Positions 8,462-16,488 of a DNA stretch of 32,337 nt are shown here, piece after piece. How positions within the stretch are numbered: the first letter of the stretch is position 1; the number at the start of each line of letters is the position of its first letter. The notes below the pieces were generated by a model, which saw only the letters and a list, made by a program, of their open reading frames with translations, did not search any database and was not told the origin of the DNA. Source of the stretch: an uncultured Flavobacteriaceae bacterium (GTDB lineage Bacteria; Bacteroidota; Bacteroidia; Flavobacteriales; Flavobacteriaceae); assembly GCA_913045325.1 (NCBI GenBank), contig CAJWPZ010000017.1:1-32337 (forward strand), given 5' to 3'. Both the position numbers and the translations under genes were made by a program.

Positions 8462-9264
8462 AGTTTGTAATGACTCATTAGTATTTTCTCATACATTTTT
8501 GAAGGCAATACTTTTTTTAAAACAATAGAGAATTTTTGTAAAAAAGCACCCACTTTGTATCTCACTTTGGGTGTTTTTTTGTTGATAATATGATAAACAG
8601 CCTCTGCCATTTGTGTTGGATTTTGACCACTATCTACATCTGCATCCATCATTTTTAAAGTAGCTCCGTATGCTTTTTTGTAGGGAGAGTTCTCTATCTG
8701 GGGAGCATGGTATCTCCCTGCGGCAATATTGGTAGCAAAATCTCCAGGGGCTACATTAGCCATCTGTATGCCAAATTGCATTAATTCCATTCTGTAGGCT
8801 TCGGTGGTAATTTCTAAAGCTGCTTTGGTTGCACTGTAAACACCTCTGTAAGGCAAGCCCATATATCCTGCAATAGAGGTAATATTTATAATATGACCAC
8901 TCTTTTGATTTCTCATACTAGGCAATACCGCATTGGTCATTTGTATGGGTCCATATAAATTGGTTGCAAATGCCTTTTGGATTTCCTCTATTGGTGTTTC
9001 TTCTAAGGGGCCAGTAATTCCAACTCCAGCATTATTAATTAACACATCTACTGAGTCCTCTTTTTTAAGTAATAAGGCCACACAGGCTTTAATACTCTGT
9101 ATATCGGTGACATCTAGAGTAAGTAAAGGAAAAGGGAACCCATCTTTAAAACGATCTGGGTTTCTAGATGTTCCGTAGACCTTATAATCCTTTGCAAGTA
9201 AGTATTCTCCGATGGCCTTTCCTATTCCTGAGGATCCTCCTGTAATTAAAACAACTTTTTTCAT
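8458..9264 (-). CDS. Short-chain dehydrogenase/reductase (SDR)
   Basis: This classical SDR of 268 residues is an NAD(P)-dependent oxidoreductase. The Rossmann glycine motif TGGSSGIG spans residues 8-15 and NNAG spans 77-80. The catalytic triad is Ser130, Tyr143 and Lys147 (YSATK). The start is set at the ATG at 9264 (MKKVVLITGG); a GTG two codons upstream is less likely. A C-terminal extension after the core ends in LMSHYKL. The gene converges on the nitronate monooxygenase and overlaps its end by four bases. It diverges from the ABC transporter genes across a 135-bp gap. The substrate cannot be inferred. Confidence 0.9.
   Translation of the reverse strand: MKKVVLITGGSSGIGKAIGEYLLAKDYKVYGTSRNPDRFKDGFPFPLLTLDVTDIQSIKACVALLLKKEDSVDVLINNAGVGITGPLEETPIEEIQKAFATNLYGPIQMTNAVLPSMRNQKSGHIINITSIAGYMGLPYRGVYSATKAALEITTEAYRMELMQFGIQMANVAPGDFATNIAAGRYHAPQIENSPYKKAYGATLKMMDADVDSGQNPTQMAEAVYHIINKKTPKVRYKVGAFLQKFSIVLKKVLPSKMYEKILMSHYKL
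8540..8580 (+). terminator. Possible terminator for the nitronate monooxygenase gene, inside the opposing SDR gene
   Basis: A 12-bp stem (AAAAAAGCACCC with GGGTGTTTTTTT, one G-U wobble) encloses a 17-base loop and ends in seven T residues. It lies 79 bases past the NMO stop but within the 3' coding part of the convergent SDR gene. The loop is long and the element is coding on the other strand, so the call is tentative. Confidence 0.3.
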
Positions 9265-9399
9265 AAACACTGTATTGATACAAAGATTAAATTATAGGAG
9301 TGAACTCACAACATTTGATTGTTTTTATTATCTTTTAATAAATGTAACAATAAACAAGCTAACTCGTCAAATAGACAGCTAACTAATACATATTTGCTT

Positions 9400-10311
9400 T
9401 TGGAAACAATTCTTACTATTGAAAACCTTACCAAAAAATTTGGCAGACTCACTGCAGTAAACAATCTATCTTTCTCTATTAAAAAAGGCAATGTTTACGG
9501 TATTTTAGGTCCCAACGGTAGTGGAAAATCTACCACTTTGGGCATTGTACTGAATGTAGTAAATAAAACCTCTGGAAGTTTTTCCTGGTTTGCAGGTGAT
9601 GTATCTACACATGATGTCTTAAAAAAAGTAGGCGCTATTATCGAGAGGCCAAACTTCTACCCTTACATGACGGCCAAACAAAACTTGGAGCTAGTTTGCA
9701 AAATTAAAGGGGTTGCCACTACACAGGTGCAAAAAACATTAGATATTGTTGGGTTATTAGATCGTCAAGATGACGCCTTTAAGGGTTTTTCCCTGGGCAT
9801 GAAACAGCGTCTTGCCATTGCATCTGCGCTGTTAAACACTCCAGAAATTCTAATTTTAGATGAACCTACAAACGGTCTAGACCCTCAAGGGATTCATCAA
9901 ATTAGGGGGATTATCCAAAAAATAGCATCAGAGGGAACCACCATCCTCTTGGCATCTCACCTTTTAGACGAGGTGGAGAAAGTATGTACTCATGTGGTGG
10001 TACTTAGTAAAGGAAAAAGTCTGTATGTGGGTAGCGTTGAACAAATGAATGCAAGTTTTGGTTTTGTTACCCTACAATGCAGCGACATGCCAGGGCTTAA
10101 AAAAATACTGGAGGATAGCACCTGCTTTGAGAACATCAAAGAGGATGCACCCTATCTAGTGGCCAATCTTACACAAGAAATGGACGCCGCAAAACTCAAT
10201 GCCTTTTTGTTTGAAAAAGGAATCACCCTATCCCACCTTGTGCAAAGAAAAGAATCTCTAGAAGAGAAATTCTTAGCCTTGACACAAAACCCAGCACAAA
10301 CCAACAACTAG
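9400..10311 (+). CDS. ABC transporter ATP-binding protein (NatA/BcrA type)
   Basis: This is the ATPase subunit of an ABC-2-type exporter, 303 residues from the TTG at 9400 (METILTIENLTKKFG, which fits relatives). Earlier in-frame TTG codons would add a polar, unconserved tail. Walker A is GPNGSGKST at 37-45, the signature is SLGMKQRL at 131-138 and Walker B is LILDEP at 151-156, followed by TNGLDP and a switch His in ASHLLDEVEKV. A C-terminal accessory region of about 80 residues follows. The permease gene begins six bases downstream. Drug, bacteriocin or Na+ export are typical for this subgroup, but the cargo cannot be read here. Confidence 0.93.
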   Translation: METILTIENLTKKFGRLTAVNNLSFSIKKGNVYGILGPNGSGKSTTLGIVLNVVNKTSGSFSWFAGDVSTHDVLKKVGAIIERPNFYPYMTAKQNLELVCKIKGVATTQVQKTLDIVGLLDRQDDAFKGFSLGMKQRLAIASALLNTPEILILDEPTNGLDPQGIHQIRGIIQKIASEGTTILLASHLLDEVEKVCTHVVVLSKGKSLYVGSVEQMNASFGFVTLQCSDMPGLKKILEDSTCFENIKEDAPYLVANLTQEMDAAKLNAFLFEKGITLSHLVQRKESLEEKFLALTQNPAQTNN

Positions 10312-10317
10312 ATCATC

Positions 10318-11157
10318 ATGCTTAGATTACTCTCTATAGAACTCGATAAAATAAAACGCAATAAAGCGGCAAAGGTAATTACCACGGTGTATTGCTCCCT
10401 TATTTTAGGAATCTCTCTCATTGCCTCTTATGAATTTGACTTTGCAGGCATAAACTTTAGAATAGCAGACCAAGGAATTTTTAACTTCCCTTTTATTTGG
10501 CATTTCAACAGCTTTATGGCCTCGTGGCTTAAAATATTCTTTGCCATTGTTATTGTCTCTATCGTTGCAAATGAATACAGCTATAATACCCTTAAACAAA
10601 ACCTCATTGATGGTCTTAGTAAAAAAGAGTTTATACTATCAAAATTCTTAGCGGTACTGCTTTTTTCTGTTATTTCTAGTGTGTTTTTGTTTGTGGTAAC
10701 CTTAACATTAGGGCTTGTGTTTAGTGACTTTACAGAAATTAGCATTGTCTTTACAGATTTGCAATATTTGCTAGGGTATTTTATAAAATTAACCACCTTT
10801 TTTAGCATGTGTATGTTTTTAGGGATTTGGATAAAAAGATCTGCCTTTGCACTTGGTTTTTTGGGAGTTTGGCAGGTTTTTGAGGGCTTTATCTTTATAG
10901 TTTTTAGCTATTTAAAAAACAAAAAAGACATCAATCTTATAGATAATGTATACAATTTACTGCCTCTTAATGCAATGTCAGACCTTATTGTAGAGCCTTT
11001 TACAAGACTGGGCGCTGTTCAAACCCTGGCCAGTCAAGTAGGAGAGAGTTTTGAAAAATCATACGATGTTCCTTGGTACTCAATGCTTATTTGCTTGGTT
11101 TGGACTACTTTGTTTGTGTATTGGTCTTACCTTATTTTAAAACGTCGTGATTTATAA
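10318..11157 (+). CDS. ABC-2 type transporter permease
   Basis: This 279-residue membrane protein has about six hydrophobic helices and is the partner of the ATPase six bases upstream. It starts with MLRLLSIELDKIKRNKAAK, a cytoplasmic lead-in common in ABC-2 permeases. The segment NEYSYNTLKQNLIDGLSKKEFILSKF is the conserved loop between the second and third helices. It ends with a final helix followed by LKRRDL, typical of these exporters. Its stop is eight bases from the end of the convergent kinase gene. Function is inferred from fold and neighbour only. Confidence 0.88.
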   Translation: MLRLLSIELDKIKRNKAAKVITTVYCSLILGISLIASYEFDFAGINFRIADQGIFNFPFIWHFNSFMASWLKIFFAIVIVSIVANEYSYNTLKQNLIDGLSKKEFILSKFLAVLLFSVISSVFLFVVTLTLGLVFSDFTEISIVFTDLQYLLGYFIKLTTFFSMCMFLGIWIKRSAFALGFLGVWQVFEGFIFIVFSYLKNKKDINLIDNVYNLLPLNAMSDLIVEPFTRLGAVQTLASQVGESFEKSYDVPWYSMLICLVWTTLFVYWSYLILKRRDL

Positions 11158-11165
11158 AAACACGC

Positions 11166-11921
11166 TTAAGACTTACGTCTTGCTTTACGTAGCTTTCTTT
11201 TGTTTGCCTTTCCCTGAAACTCTTTACTGTAAGACAGCATAAGATCGTGGACTTTGGTATAAGGCGCATTGTATAGTAATGCATACTGTGTGGCCATAAT
11301 ACGTACCATTTTTTTTGATAGCCACATACGCCTAAAGTTATGCATCCGTTTATGTAAAGACATGGTTTGAAAACGCATTCTATTTAAATCTATTAAATAA
11401 AAATCGTAGGTGTTGTTTTCTGAAATTTTAATCAAGGTATTCCCTGGAGAATGATCTAGGAAATTAATGTTGTTTTGGTGCAGCTTAAAAGTAAAACTTG
11501 CAAATTGAGTTAAAATCTCATCTCTATTAGGATATAGCGGTGTATGATTTAAGACTCTAAAATCTATATCATAATCCACAAACTCACATAGGTAATAGCT
11601 TTGTTTAAGACCGCCATTAAAACGCTCTGCAAAGGCAATAGGAAAAGGCGTTTTAATACCAGATTCAATGAGTTTTATTGCAAATTCAAAAGAACGCTTT
11701 GCTTTGCTTTGTCTTAGGTACCTATAGACAAGGCCTTGAAGAAAATTTGGTGTCTTAAATTTTTTAACCGTTACAGTAACCCCATTTATAACCCCTTTTC
11801 TGATGACATTTCTATCTCCCTTTGTGAGATACTCACCAGCATGCTCAAAATCTGCAAGAAAGTCTGTAATGGCTTTTTCTGAGCTTACAAATGTAGGATG
11901 TGTAGTAAGGTTAAATGACAT
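11166..11921 (-). CDS. Lipopolysaccharide kinase (Kdo/WaaP/InaA-like)
   Basis: This is a small eukaryotic-type kinase of 251 residues from the family that phosphorylates sugars of the LPS inner core (KdkA on Kdo, WaaP on heptose). The N-lobe has the ATP-binding lysine in VTVKKFK (residues 53-54). The catalytic loop is FLDHSPGNTLI with Asp156 and Asn161, and the metal-binding Asp178 lies in YLIDLNRMRF, in place of the DFG of protein kinases. The C-terminus is strongly basic (NKRKLRKARRKS). It ends eight bases from the convergent ABC permease and diverges from the GT9 gene by 46 bases. The glycosyltransferases nearby support a role in lipooligosaccharide core modification. Confidence 0.83.
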   Translation of the reverse strand: MSFNLTTHPTFVSSEKAITDFLADFEHAGEYLTKGDRNVIRKGVINGVTVTVKKFKTPNFLQGLVYRYLRQSKAKRSFEFAIKLIESGIKTPFPIAFAERFNGGLKQSYYLCEFVDYDIDFRVLNHTPLYPNRDEILTQFASFTFKLHQNNINFLDHSPGNTLIKISENNTYDFYLIDLNRMRFQTMSLHKRMHNFRRMWLSKKMVRIMATQYALLYNAPYTKVHDLMLSYSKEFQGKANKRKLRKARRKS

Positions 11922-11967
11922 TAATAAATTTTAAATACGTTTAAAAAAAAGGTATTTTGCGAAGATA

Positions 11968-13038
11968 ATGGAACTTAAACAAATACTGGTAATACAAAAT
12001 AAACGAATTGGTGATGTACTGATAAGCTCAGTGATTGCCAATAACATTAAAAAGGTATTTCCAAAAAGTCATGTCACCTATTTTGTCTATGACTACACAG
12101 TGGGTGTTTTAGAGAACAACCCTAATATAGATCGTATCATTTCGGCTGAAGAAAAAGTGTTAAAAAAACCACTTGAGTTATTAAAAATGATGCGCTACAT
12201 TAGAGCACAGAAATATGCTATTATTTTTGACCCCTACTCTAAATTACAAAGCAGACTTATGTGTTTGTATTCTAATGCCCCTCTTAGAATTGGGCAAAAA
12301 AGAGCTCATAAAAGGCTAAAGCTACCCTTTTACACGCACCCTATTAGTTATTTACAGCAACGTTCTAAAAATTGCGGGAAAGCAATTGAGGATAAAATTA
12401 ACATGATTACTTCTGTATTTGATTTGCCTAATCCAGACTATGCGCCAAAGATTTTTTTAACCGATCAAGAAAAACAATACGCTAAAATTTCCGAAGTTAA
12501 AAGACCTGTAATTATGCTCGGGGTTTTGGGAAGCACGCCTCAAAAGTCAATGCCTTACCCCTACATTGTAGCCCTTATTGATTTTATTACAAAAACCTAC
12601 AAGGCAACCATTTTATTTAATTATGCGCCACATCAAAAACCACTCGCATTAAAAATATATGAAATGTGCGCAGACAAGCAGTACATAAACATGGATATCT
12701 ATGAAGACTCTATAAGAGGCTTTATTTGCCTTATGAACACCTGTGATCTGTTAGTTGCCAATGAAGGAGGTAGTGTACATATTACCAAAGCATTAAACGT
12801 TCCAACTTTCACGATATACTCTCCCTACATTAATAAAGAAAGCTGGTGTAGTTTTGAAGATGGAGACGCTCACCATTCTATACATTTATTGGAGGAGCAA
12901 CCAGATTTATTTAAAACCTTTACCCAGGAAGAAACAAGAAAAATAGAAAAAAACCCTGAGGCTTTGTATCAAAAACTTACTCCACAAATGATACTTAAAA
13001 AACTTAGCCCTTTTTTAGAAAAGCACCTTAGTCAATAA
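11968..13038 (+). CDS. Glycosyltransferase family 9 (heptosyltransferase-like)
   Basis: This 356-residue GT-B enzyme resembles ADP-heptose:LPS heptosyltransferases, which add heptose to the lipooligosaccharide core on the cytoplasmic face. The N-terminal ILVIQNKRIGDVLISSVI and the C-terminal nucleotide-sugar site LVANEGGSVHITKALNVPTF are the family motifs. The middle segment IIFDPYSKLQSRLM also fits. It starts at ATG 11968, 46 bases from the divergent kinase gene, and its last 11 bases overlap the convergent tandem GT2 gene. The donor sugar is not proven: many Bacteroidota GT9 enzymes have not been characterised. Confidence 0.88.
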   Translation: MELKQILVIQNKRIGDVLISSVIANNIKKVFPKSHVTYFVYDYTVGVLENNPNIDRIISAEEKVLKKPLELLKMMRYIRAQKYAIIFDPYSKLQSRLMCLYSNAPLRIGQKRAHKRLKLPFYTHPISYLQQRSKNCGKAIEDKINMITSVFDLPNPDYAPKIFLTDQEKQYAKISEVKRPVIMLGVLGSTPQKSMPYPYIVALIDFITKTYKATILFNYAPHQKPLALKIYEMCADKQYINMDIYEDSIRGFICLMNTCDLLVANEGGSVHITKALNVPTFTIYSPYINKESWCSFEDGDAHHSIHLLEEQPDLFKTFTQEETRKIEKNPEALYQKLTPQMILKKLSPFLEKHLSQ

Positions 13039-14704
13039 CACTTTTAGAAACTGGCGCAGTCTCTTTGGAGGCTATACCATAGGGTGTCCAAACAATGTTT
13101 TGTTTGCGAGTATGCGCACGAATGATTTTATTTTTCTCTATCATGTCTTGAGTAACGTACCCCCGAGCATGCTCTAAGTGAACAGCCACAGCGCTATAAC
13201 GTATTTGGATACCTTGTACACCATAATTTGTTAAACGCTCCCCAAGCTCTCTGTCTTCTCCCCCATACTGCATTCTAGAATCAAAGCCATTAACAGCTAG
13301 TATATCTTCACGCCAGCCAGAGGCGTTGTTACCATCCCAGGTTGGTGTGGTGGTGGTAAAAGTATTGAGCATTACCTCTTTGGTACCATGAGAGGTTAGT
13401 TTGTTTATTTTGAAGTTTTTAGGCTGTCCGTTTTCCAACAACCAATCTGCATCAAAACAAGATTGAGAGTCAATATTTTCTTTAGAAACGGCATCGCTAA
13501 TACCTTGAGACAGTTTATAATACCCTCCAGAGAGGAAATGCTTTGGTCTTCTGTATTTGAGGTGCTTAAACACAAAGTCTTTTCTTGGGATGCAATCTCC
13601 GTCACTAAAAATAAGGTACTCTCCTTCACTGGCGAGTATCGCTTTGTTTAAAATTTTTGTTTTTTGGAACCCATCATCCTCTTGCCAAACATGTTTAATA
13701 CGCAGGGTAGATTCTTTCTGAAATTGTTTAATTAAAGCAGTCGTTTCTTGTGTTGAGCCATCATCTGCAATTACAATCTCAAAATCCTTAATATCCTGTT
13801 TCTCATAACCCCACAGAGATTTCTCTAACCACAAGGGTTGATTATAGGTGCTTAGTATTATAGATACAGGTGCTTTGATATGGGCATCTTTTAAAATACC
13901 ATGAGCAGTCCATTTTTTTTGCAGCTCACGCGTTTCTCTACGAATAGCTTGATTTTTCTTGATAGAAACTTCATTTTTGTATCCCCTTGGATGATCTAGA
14001 TGTACTACAATAGCATTATAACGTATTTGTTTGCTCTTAATACCTGCGTTAAACAAACGCTCTCCCAGTTCTCTATCTTGACCTCCGTACTGCATTTGTT
14101 CATTTAGGCCATTTACAGCAATGATATCTTTGGTCCAGCCTGAGGCATTGTGTCCATTCCAACTAGCGTTGGTTGGGGTTATTAAATTTAAAACAGAGGC
14201 AGTTATAGGCTTTGCGGTTAGCTTACTATTTTTAAAAGAGGTTTGCAGACCATTGTCTTTTAGCCATTTTAAATCAAAGCAGCGACCTGCATAAATATCT
14301 TCTTTATCAATGCTTTGCGAGATATCCATAGGCAACATAAAGTATCCCCCAGATAAAAAGCAACCTTCTTCTCTGAATTTTACGTGTTGTTCAACAAAGT
14401 CTTTTCTTGGGATGCAATCACCATCACTCATAATGGTGTAGGCAGTAGCGCACTTTTTAACTGCTTTGTTTAGAATCTCAGATTTTTGAAATCCATTATC
14501 TTCATGCCAAACATGTACTATAGGGTAAAAAACTTCTTTTTGTAGACGCGCTATAAGGGCTTTTGTTTGAGGTCCAGAACCATCATCGGCAATAACAATT
14601 TCAAACAACCTGTAGGTTTGATTGTTATAGCCATAGAGTACTTTCTCCAGCCACTGGGTGTTATTGTAGGTACTAATAATAATAGAGGTGTCTATTGTTT
14701 TCAT
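13028..14704 (-). CDS. Tandem two-domain family 2 glycosyltransferase
   Basis: This 558-residue protein is made of two consecutive complete GT2 units. Unit 1 starts with SIIISTYN at residue 7 and unit 2 with SIILSTYN at 281. Each has IVIADDGS, the metal-binding SDGDC (Asp94/Asp96 and Asp368/Asp370), and the galactosyltransferase-like C-terminal motif QYGG(Q/E)DRELGERL (205 and 479 onward). Every landmark is displaced by exactly 274 residues, so the units are an in-register duplication with both active sites intact. The enzyme probably adds two sugars, or alternates linkages, in a surface glycan. There is no membrane segment. A perfect -7 promoter motif lies five bases before the ATG, and the 3' end overlaps the GT9 gene by 11 bases. 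Confidence 0.9.
   Translation of the reverse strand: MKTIDTSIIISTYNNTQWLEKVLYGYNNQTYRLFEIVIADDGSGPQTKALIARLQKEVFYPIVHVWHEDNGFQKSEILNKAVKKCATAYTIMSDGDCIPRKDFVEQHVKFREEGCFLSGGYFMLPMDISQSIDKEDIYAGRCFDLKWLKDNGLQTSFKNSKLTAKPITASVLNLITPTNASWNGHNASGWTKDIIAVNGLNEQMQYGGQDRELGERLFNAGIKSKQIRYNAIVVHLDHPRGYKNEVSIKKNQAIRRETRELQKKWTAHGILKDAHIKAPVSIILSTYNQPLWLEKSLWGYEKQDIKDFEIVIADDGSTQETTALIKQFQKESTLRIKHVWQEDDGFQKTKILNKAILASEGEYLIFSDGDCIPRKDFVFKHLKYRRPKHFLSGGYYKLSQGISDAVSKENIDSQSCFDADWLLENGQPKNFKINKLTSHGTKEVMLNTFTTTTPTWDGNNASGWREDILAVNGFDSRMQYGGEDRELGERLTNYGVQGIQIRYSAVAVHLEHARGYVTQDMIEKNKIIRAHTRKQNIVWTPYGIASKETAPVSKSVID
13572..13597 (-). repeat. 26-bp direct repeat, copy in the second GT2 unit
   Basis: These 26 bases are identical to 14394-14419 and encode the DGDCIPRKDFV region of the second unit. 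The copies are 822 bases apart, which equals 274 codons, the repeat length of the protein. Confidence 0.9.
14394..14419 (-). repeat. 26-bp direct repeat, copy in the first GT2 unit
   Basis: Identical partner of 13572-13597. It encodes the same DGDCIPRKDFV segment in the first unit of the tandem glycosyltransferase. Confidence 0.9.
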
Positions 14705-14709
14705 TAGTG

Positions 14710-14717
14710 CAAATATA
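14710..14717 (-). promoter_or_regulatory. -7 promoter element for the tandem GT2 gene
   Basis: Read on the minus strand this is TATATTTG, a perfect TAnnTTTG match, with only five bases between it and the ATG at 14704. The transcript would begin at or almost at the start codon. No clear -33 TTG is visible. Confidence 0.5.
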
Positions 14718-14885
14718 CTAGATTTTGTGTTTGGTTCTAAAAATCTAAGCGCTGAGAGTACCCATATTGTTTTTAGTTAAAATAACAAGATATACAATGG
14801 GCTACCCTACTCATTTATAAATACCTGAAGTAGCCTTAAATGTTTGAATTTTTTAAAACCCAAGGTGTCTAAAGTCTAATTTTAG

Positions 14886-14893
14886 TACCTTTG
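14886..14893 (+). promoter_or_regulatory. -7 promoter element for the first WaaE-like GT2 gene
   Basis: TACCTTTG perfectly matches TAnnTTTG and ends six bases before the ATG at 14900. It mirrors the element at 14710-14717 on the other side of the same 195-bp gap. The rest of the gap shows no further structure that I can support. Confidence 0.5.
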
Positions 14894-14899
14894 TTTACA

Positions 14900-15646
14900 A
14901 TGCATAAAACTCCCACATTAACTGTTATCATTCCCACTTTCAATGAAGAGGGCTACATACAAGATGCATTAAAAAGTGTTGCCTTTGCAGATGAAATTAT
15001 ACTTATAGACTCTTTTAGTGAAGACGCAACTCTTTCACTAGCAACACCCCATGTAAGCAAAATTCTCTCTAGAGAGTTTGACAATTTCAGTAATCAAAAA
15101 AATGAGGCATTAAAACACGCAAAAGGCCAATGGGTATTATTTCTGGATGCAGATGAGCGCGTCACTCAATCTTTAGAGAAAGAAATAATAGAAACCATAC
15201 AAAACCCAACCCACTCAGGGTATAAGATAAACTTTCCTCATTTTTATATGAACCGCTTTCTGTACAGCCACAGTGATGATGTGCTGCGATTAGTAAAGCG
15301 TGAAGGAGCATACTTTAAAGGAGAAGTACATGAAAAACTAATATGTAAAGGCTCTGTTGGCAGGCTTAAAAACAAGATGTTACATTACACCTACAAAGAT
15401 TTACATAGCTACATAACAAAAAAAGAAAGCTACGCATGGTTTCAAGCCAAACAACAATATGCAAAGGGTAAAAGAGCTACTTGGATGCACTTTTGGTTTA
15501 AACCCATGTTTCGTTTTTTTAAATCATACATCATAAAAGGAGGCTATAAAGACGGGATTCCGGGGCTAACAGTTGCTGGGGTAAACGCCTATGGTGTTTT
15601 TCAAAGATGTGTAAAACTAAGCCTGTTACATAAATCCATGGAGTAA
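14900..15646 (+). CDS. GT2 glycosyltransferase, WaaE/KdtX-like (copy 1)
   Basis: This 248-residue single-domain GT2 resembles the WaaE/KdtX group, which glucosylates the lipooligosaccharide inner core. It starts with TLTVIIPTFNEEGYIQDALK, has the nucleotide-binding IILIDSFSEDATL, and the metal-binding DADE at residues 83-86 in WVLFLDADERVT. The C-terminal half has the family's aromatic and basic stretch (WMHFWFKPMFRFFKSYIIKG), which may touch the membrane. ATG 14900 is preferred over the in-frame TTG at 14891, which lies within the promoter motif. It is followed after 78 bases by a paralogue. Confidence 0.87.
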   Translation: MHKTPTLTVIIPTFNEEGYIQDALKSVAFADEIILIDSFSEDATLSLATPHVSKILSREFDNFSNQKNEALKHAKGQWVLFLDADERVTQSLEKEIIETIQNPTHSGYKINFPHFYMNRFLYSHSDDVLRLVKREGAYFKGEVHEKLICKGSVGRLKNKMLHYTYKDLHSYITKKESYAWFQAKQQYAKGKRATWMHFWFKPMFRFFKSYIIKGGYKDGIPGLTVAGVNAYGVFQRCVKLSLLHKSME

Positions 15647-15724
15647 CAATGGTATATCGCTGGGCATGGTGGCATTATTTTATAGCTGTAAAATGAGTAT
15701 TTTTACATAAATCAAATTGCTACA

Positions 15725-16486
15725 TTGAAAAACCAAACAAAAATTTCTGCAGTTATCATTACTCTTAATGAAGAGAAGGCCCTCCCCGCTTTTTTAGACA
15801 GTCTTTGGTTTGCAGATGAAATCATTGTTTTGGATTCTTACAGTACAGACAAAACACTAGATATTGCTAAAGAACATGAAAAAGTAAAGGTATTTCAAAG
15901 AACTTTTGATGATTTTTCTTCTCAAAAAAACGCGGCAATTAGCAGAGCTACCCATGACTGGATTGTCTTTTTTGATCCAGACGAAAAAATAACAAAGCAA
16001 CTATCACAAGAAATTGTAAGTACACTAAAAGACCCTAAGGCTATTGCATATTATGTAAATAGAGAGTTTCATTTTATGGGCAAGCAAATTAAATTTAGCG
16101 GCCTACAGAATGATAATGTGGTTCGGCTTTTTAATAAAAATTACTGCTCCTACAATGACAACCTTGTACATGAGGTATTGCAAGCCAAGGGTACAACCGC
16201 AACATTAAAAAACAAACTACCACACTACACCTATACTACCTTTGACACTTATACCGCAAAGATGCACCGCTACAGCGCTTTAAAAGCAAAGATGCTTTAC
16301 AACAAAGGGGTTAAGCCAAAAGGCTATCATTTCTTTTTTAGGCCTTGGTGGCGGTTTGTAAATCAATATTTTTTTAAACTAGGGGTTCTTGACGGACAAA
16401 GAGGATTTATATTGGCCTATGTTAGCGCATTTTCTGTATTTAAAAGATATGTGAATCTATGGTTATTGTACCGAAACATAAAATAG
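15725..16486 (+). CDS. GT2 glycosyltransferase, WaaE/KdtX-like (copy 2)
   Basis: This 253-residue paralogue of the preceding gene has the same layout: KISAVIITLNEEKALPAFLD, then IIVLDSYSTDKTLDI. It then has FFDPDEKIT at 82-90, where the family's DADE is DPDE; both acidic residues that bind the metal are kept. The C-terminal aromatic segment (GYHFFFRPWWRFVNQYFFKLG) is again present. The start is a TTG at 15725; no ATG lies close enough to make a better start. The next gene starts two bases after its stop. The pair probably arose by gene duplication and likely adds successive or alternative core sugars. Confidence 0.85.
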   Translation: MKNQTKISAVIITLNEEKALPAFLDSLWFADEIIVLDSYSTDKTLDIAKEHEKVKVFQRTFDDFSSQKNAAISRATHDWIVFFDPDEKITKQLSQEIVSTLKDPKAIAYYVNREFHFMGKQIKFSGLQNDNVVRLFNKNYCSYNDNLVHEVLQAKGTTATLKNKLPHYTYTTFDTYTAKMHRYSALKAKMLYNKGVKPKGYHFFFRPWWRFVNQYFFKLGVLDGQRGFILAYVSAFSVFKRYVNLWLLYRNIK

Positions 16487-16488
16487 AT

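Noticed and set aside
15649-15696. Trp-rich 15-codon ATG frame (MVYRWAWWHYFIAVK) between the two WaaE-like genes
   Set aside because: Striking in composition but too short to separate from chance, and no supporting promoter or homologous tail is visible.
16459-16488. Longer start of the GT4 gene at ATG 16459
   Set aside because: It would overlap the previous gene by 28 bases and add ten unconserved residues, whereas ATG 16489 lies two bases after the stop.
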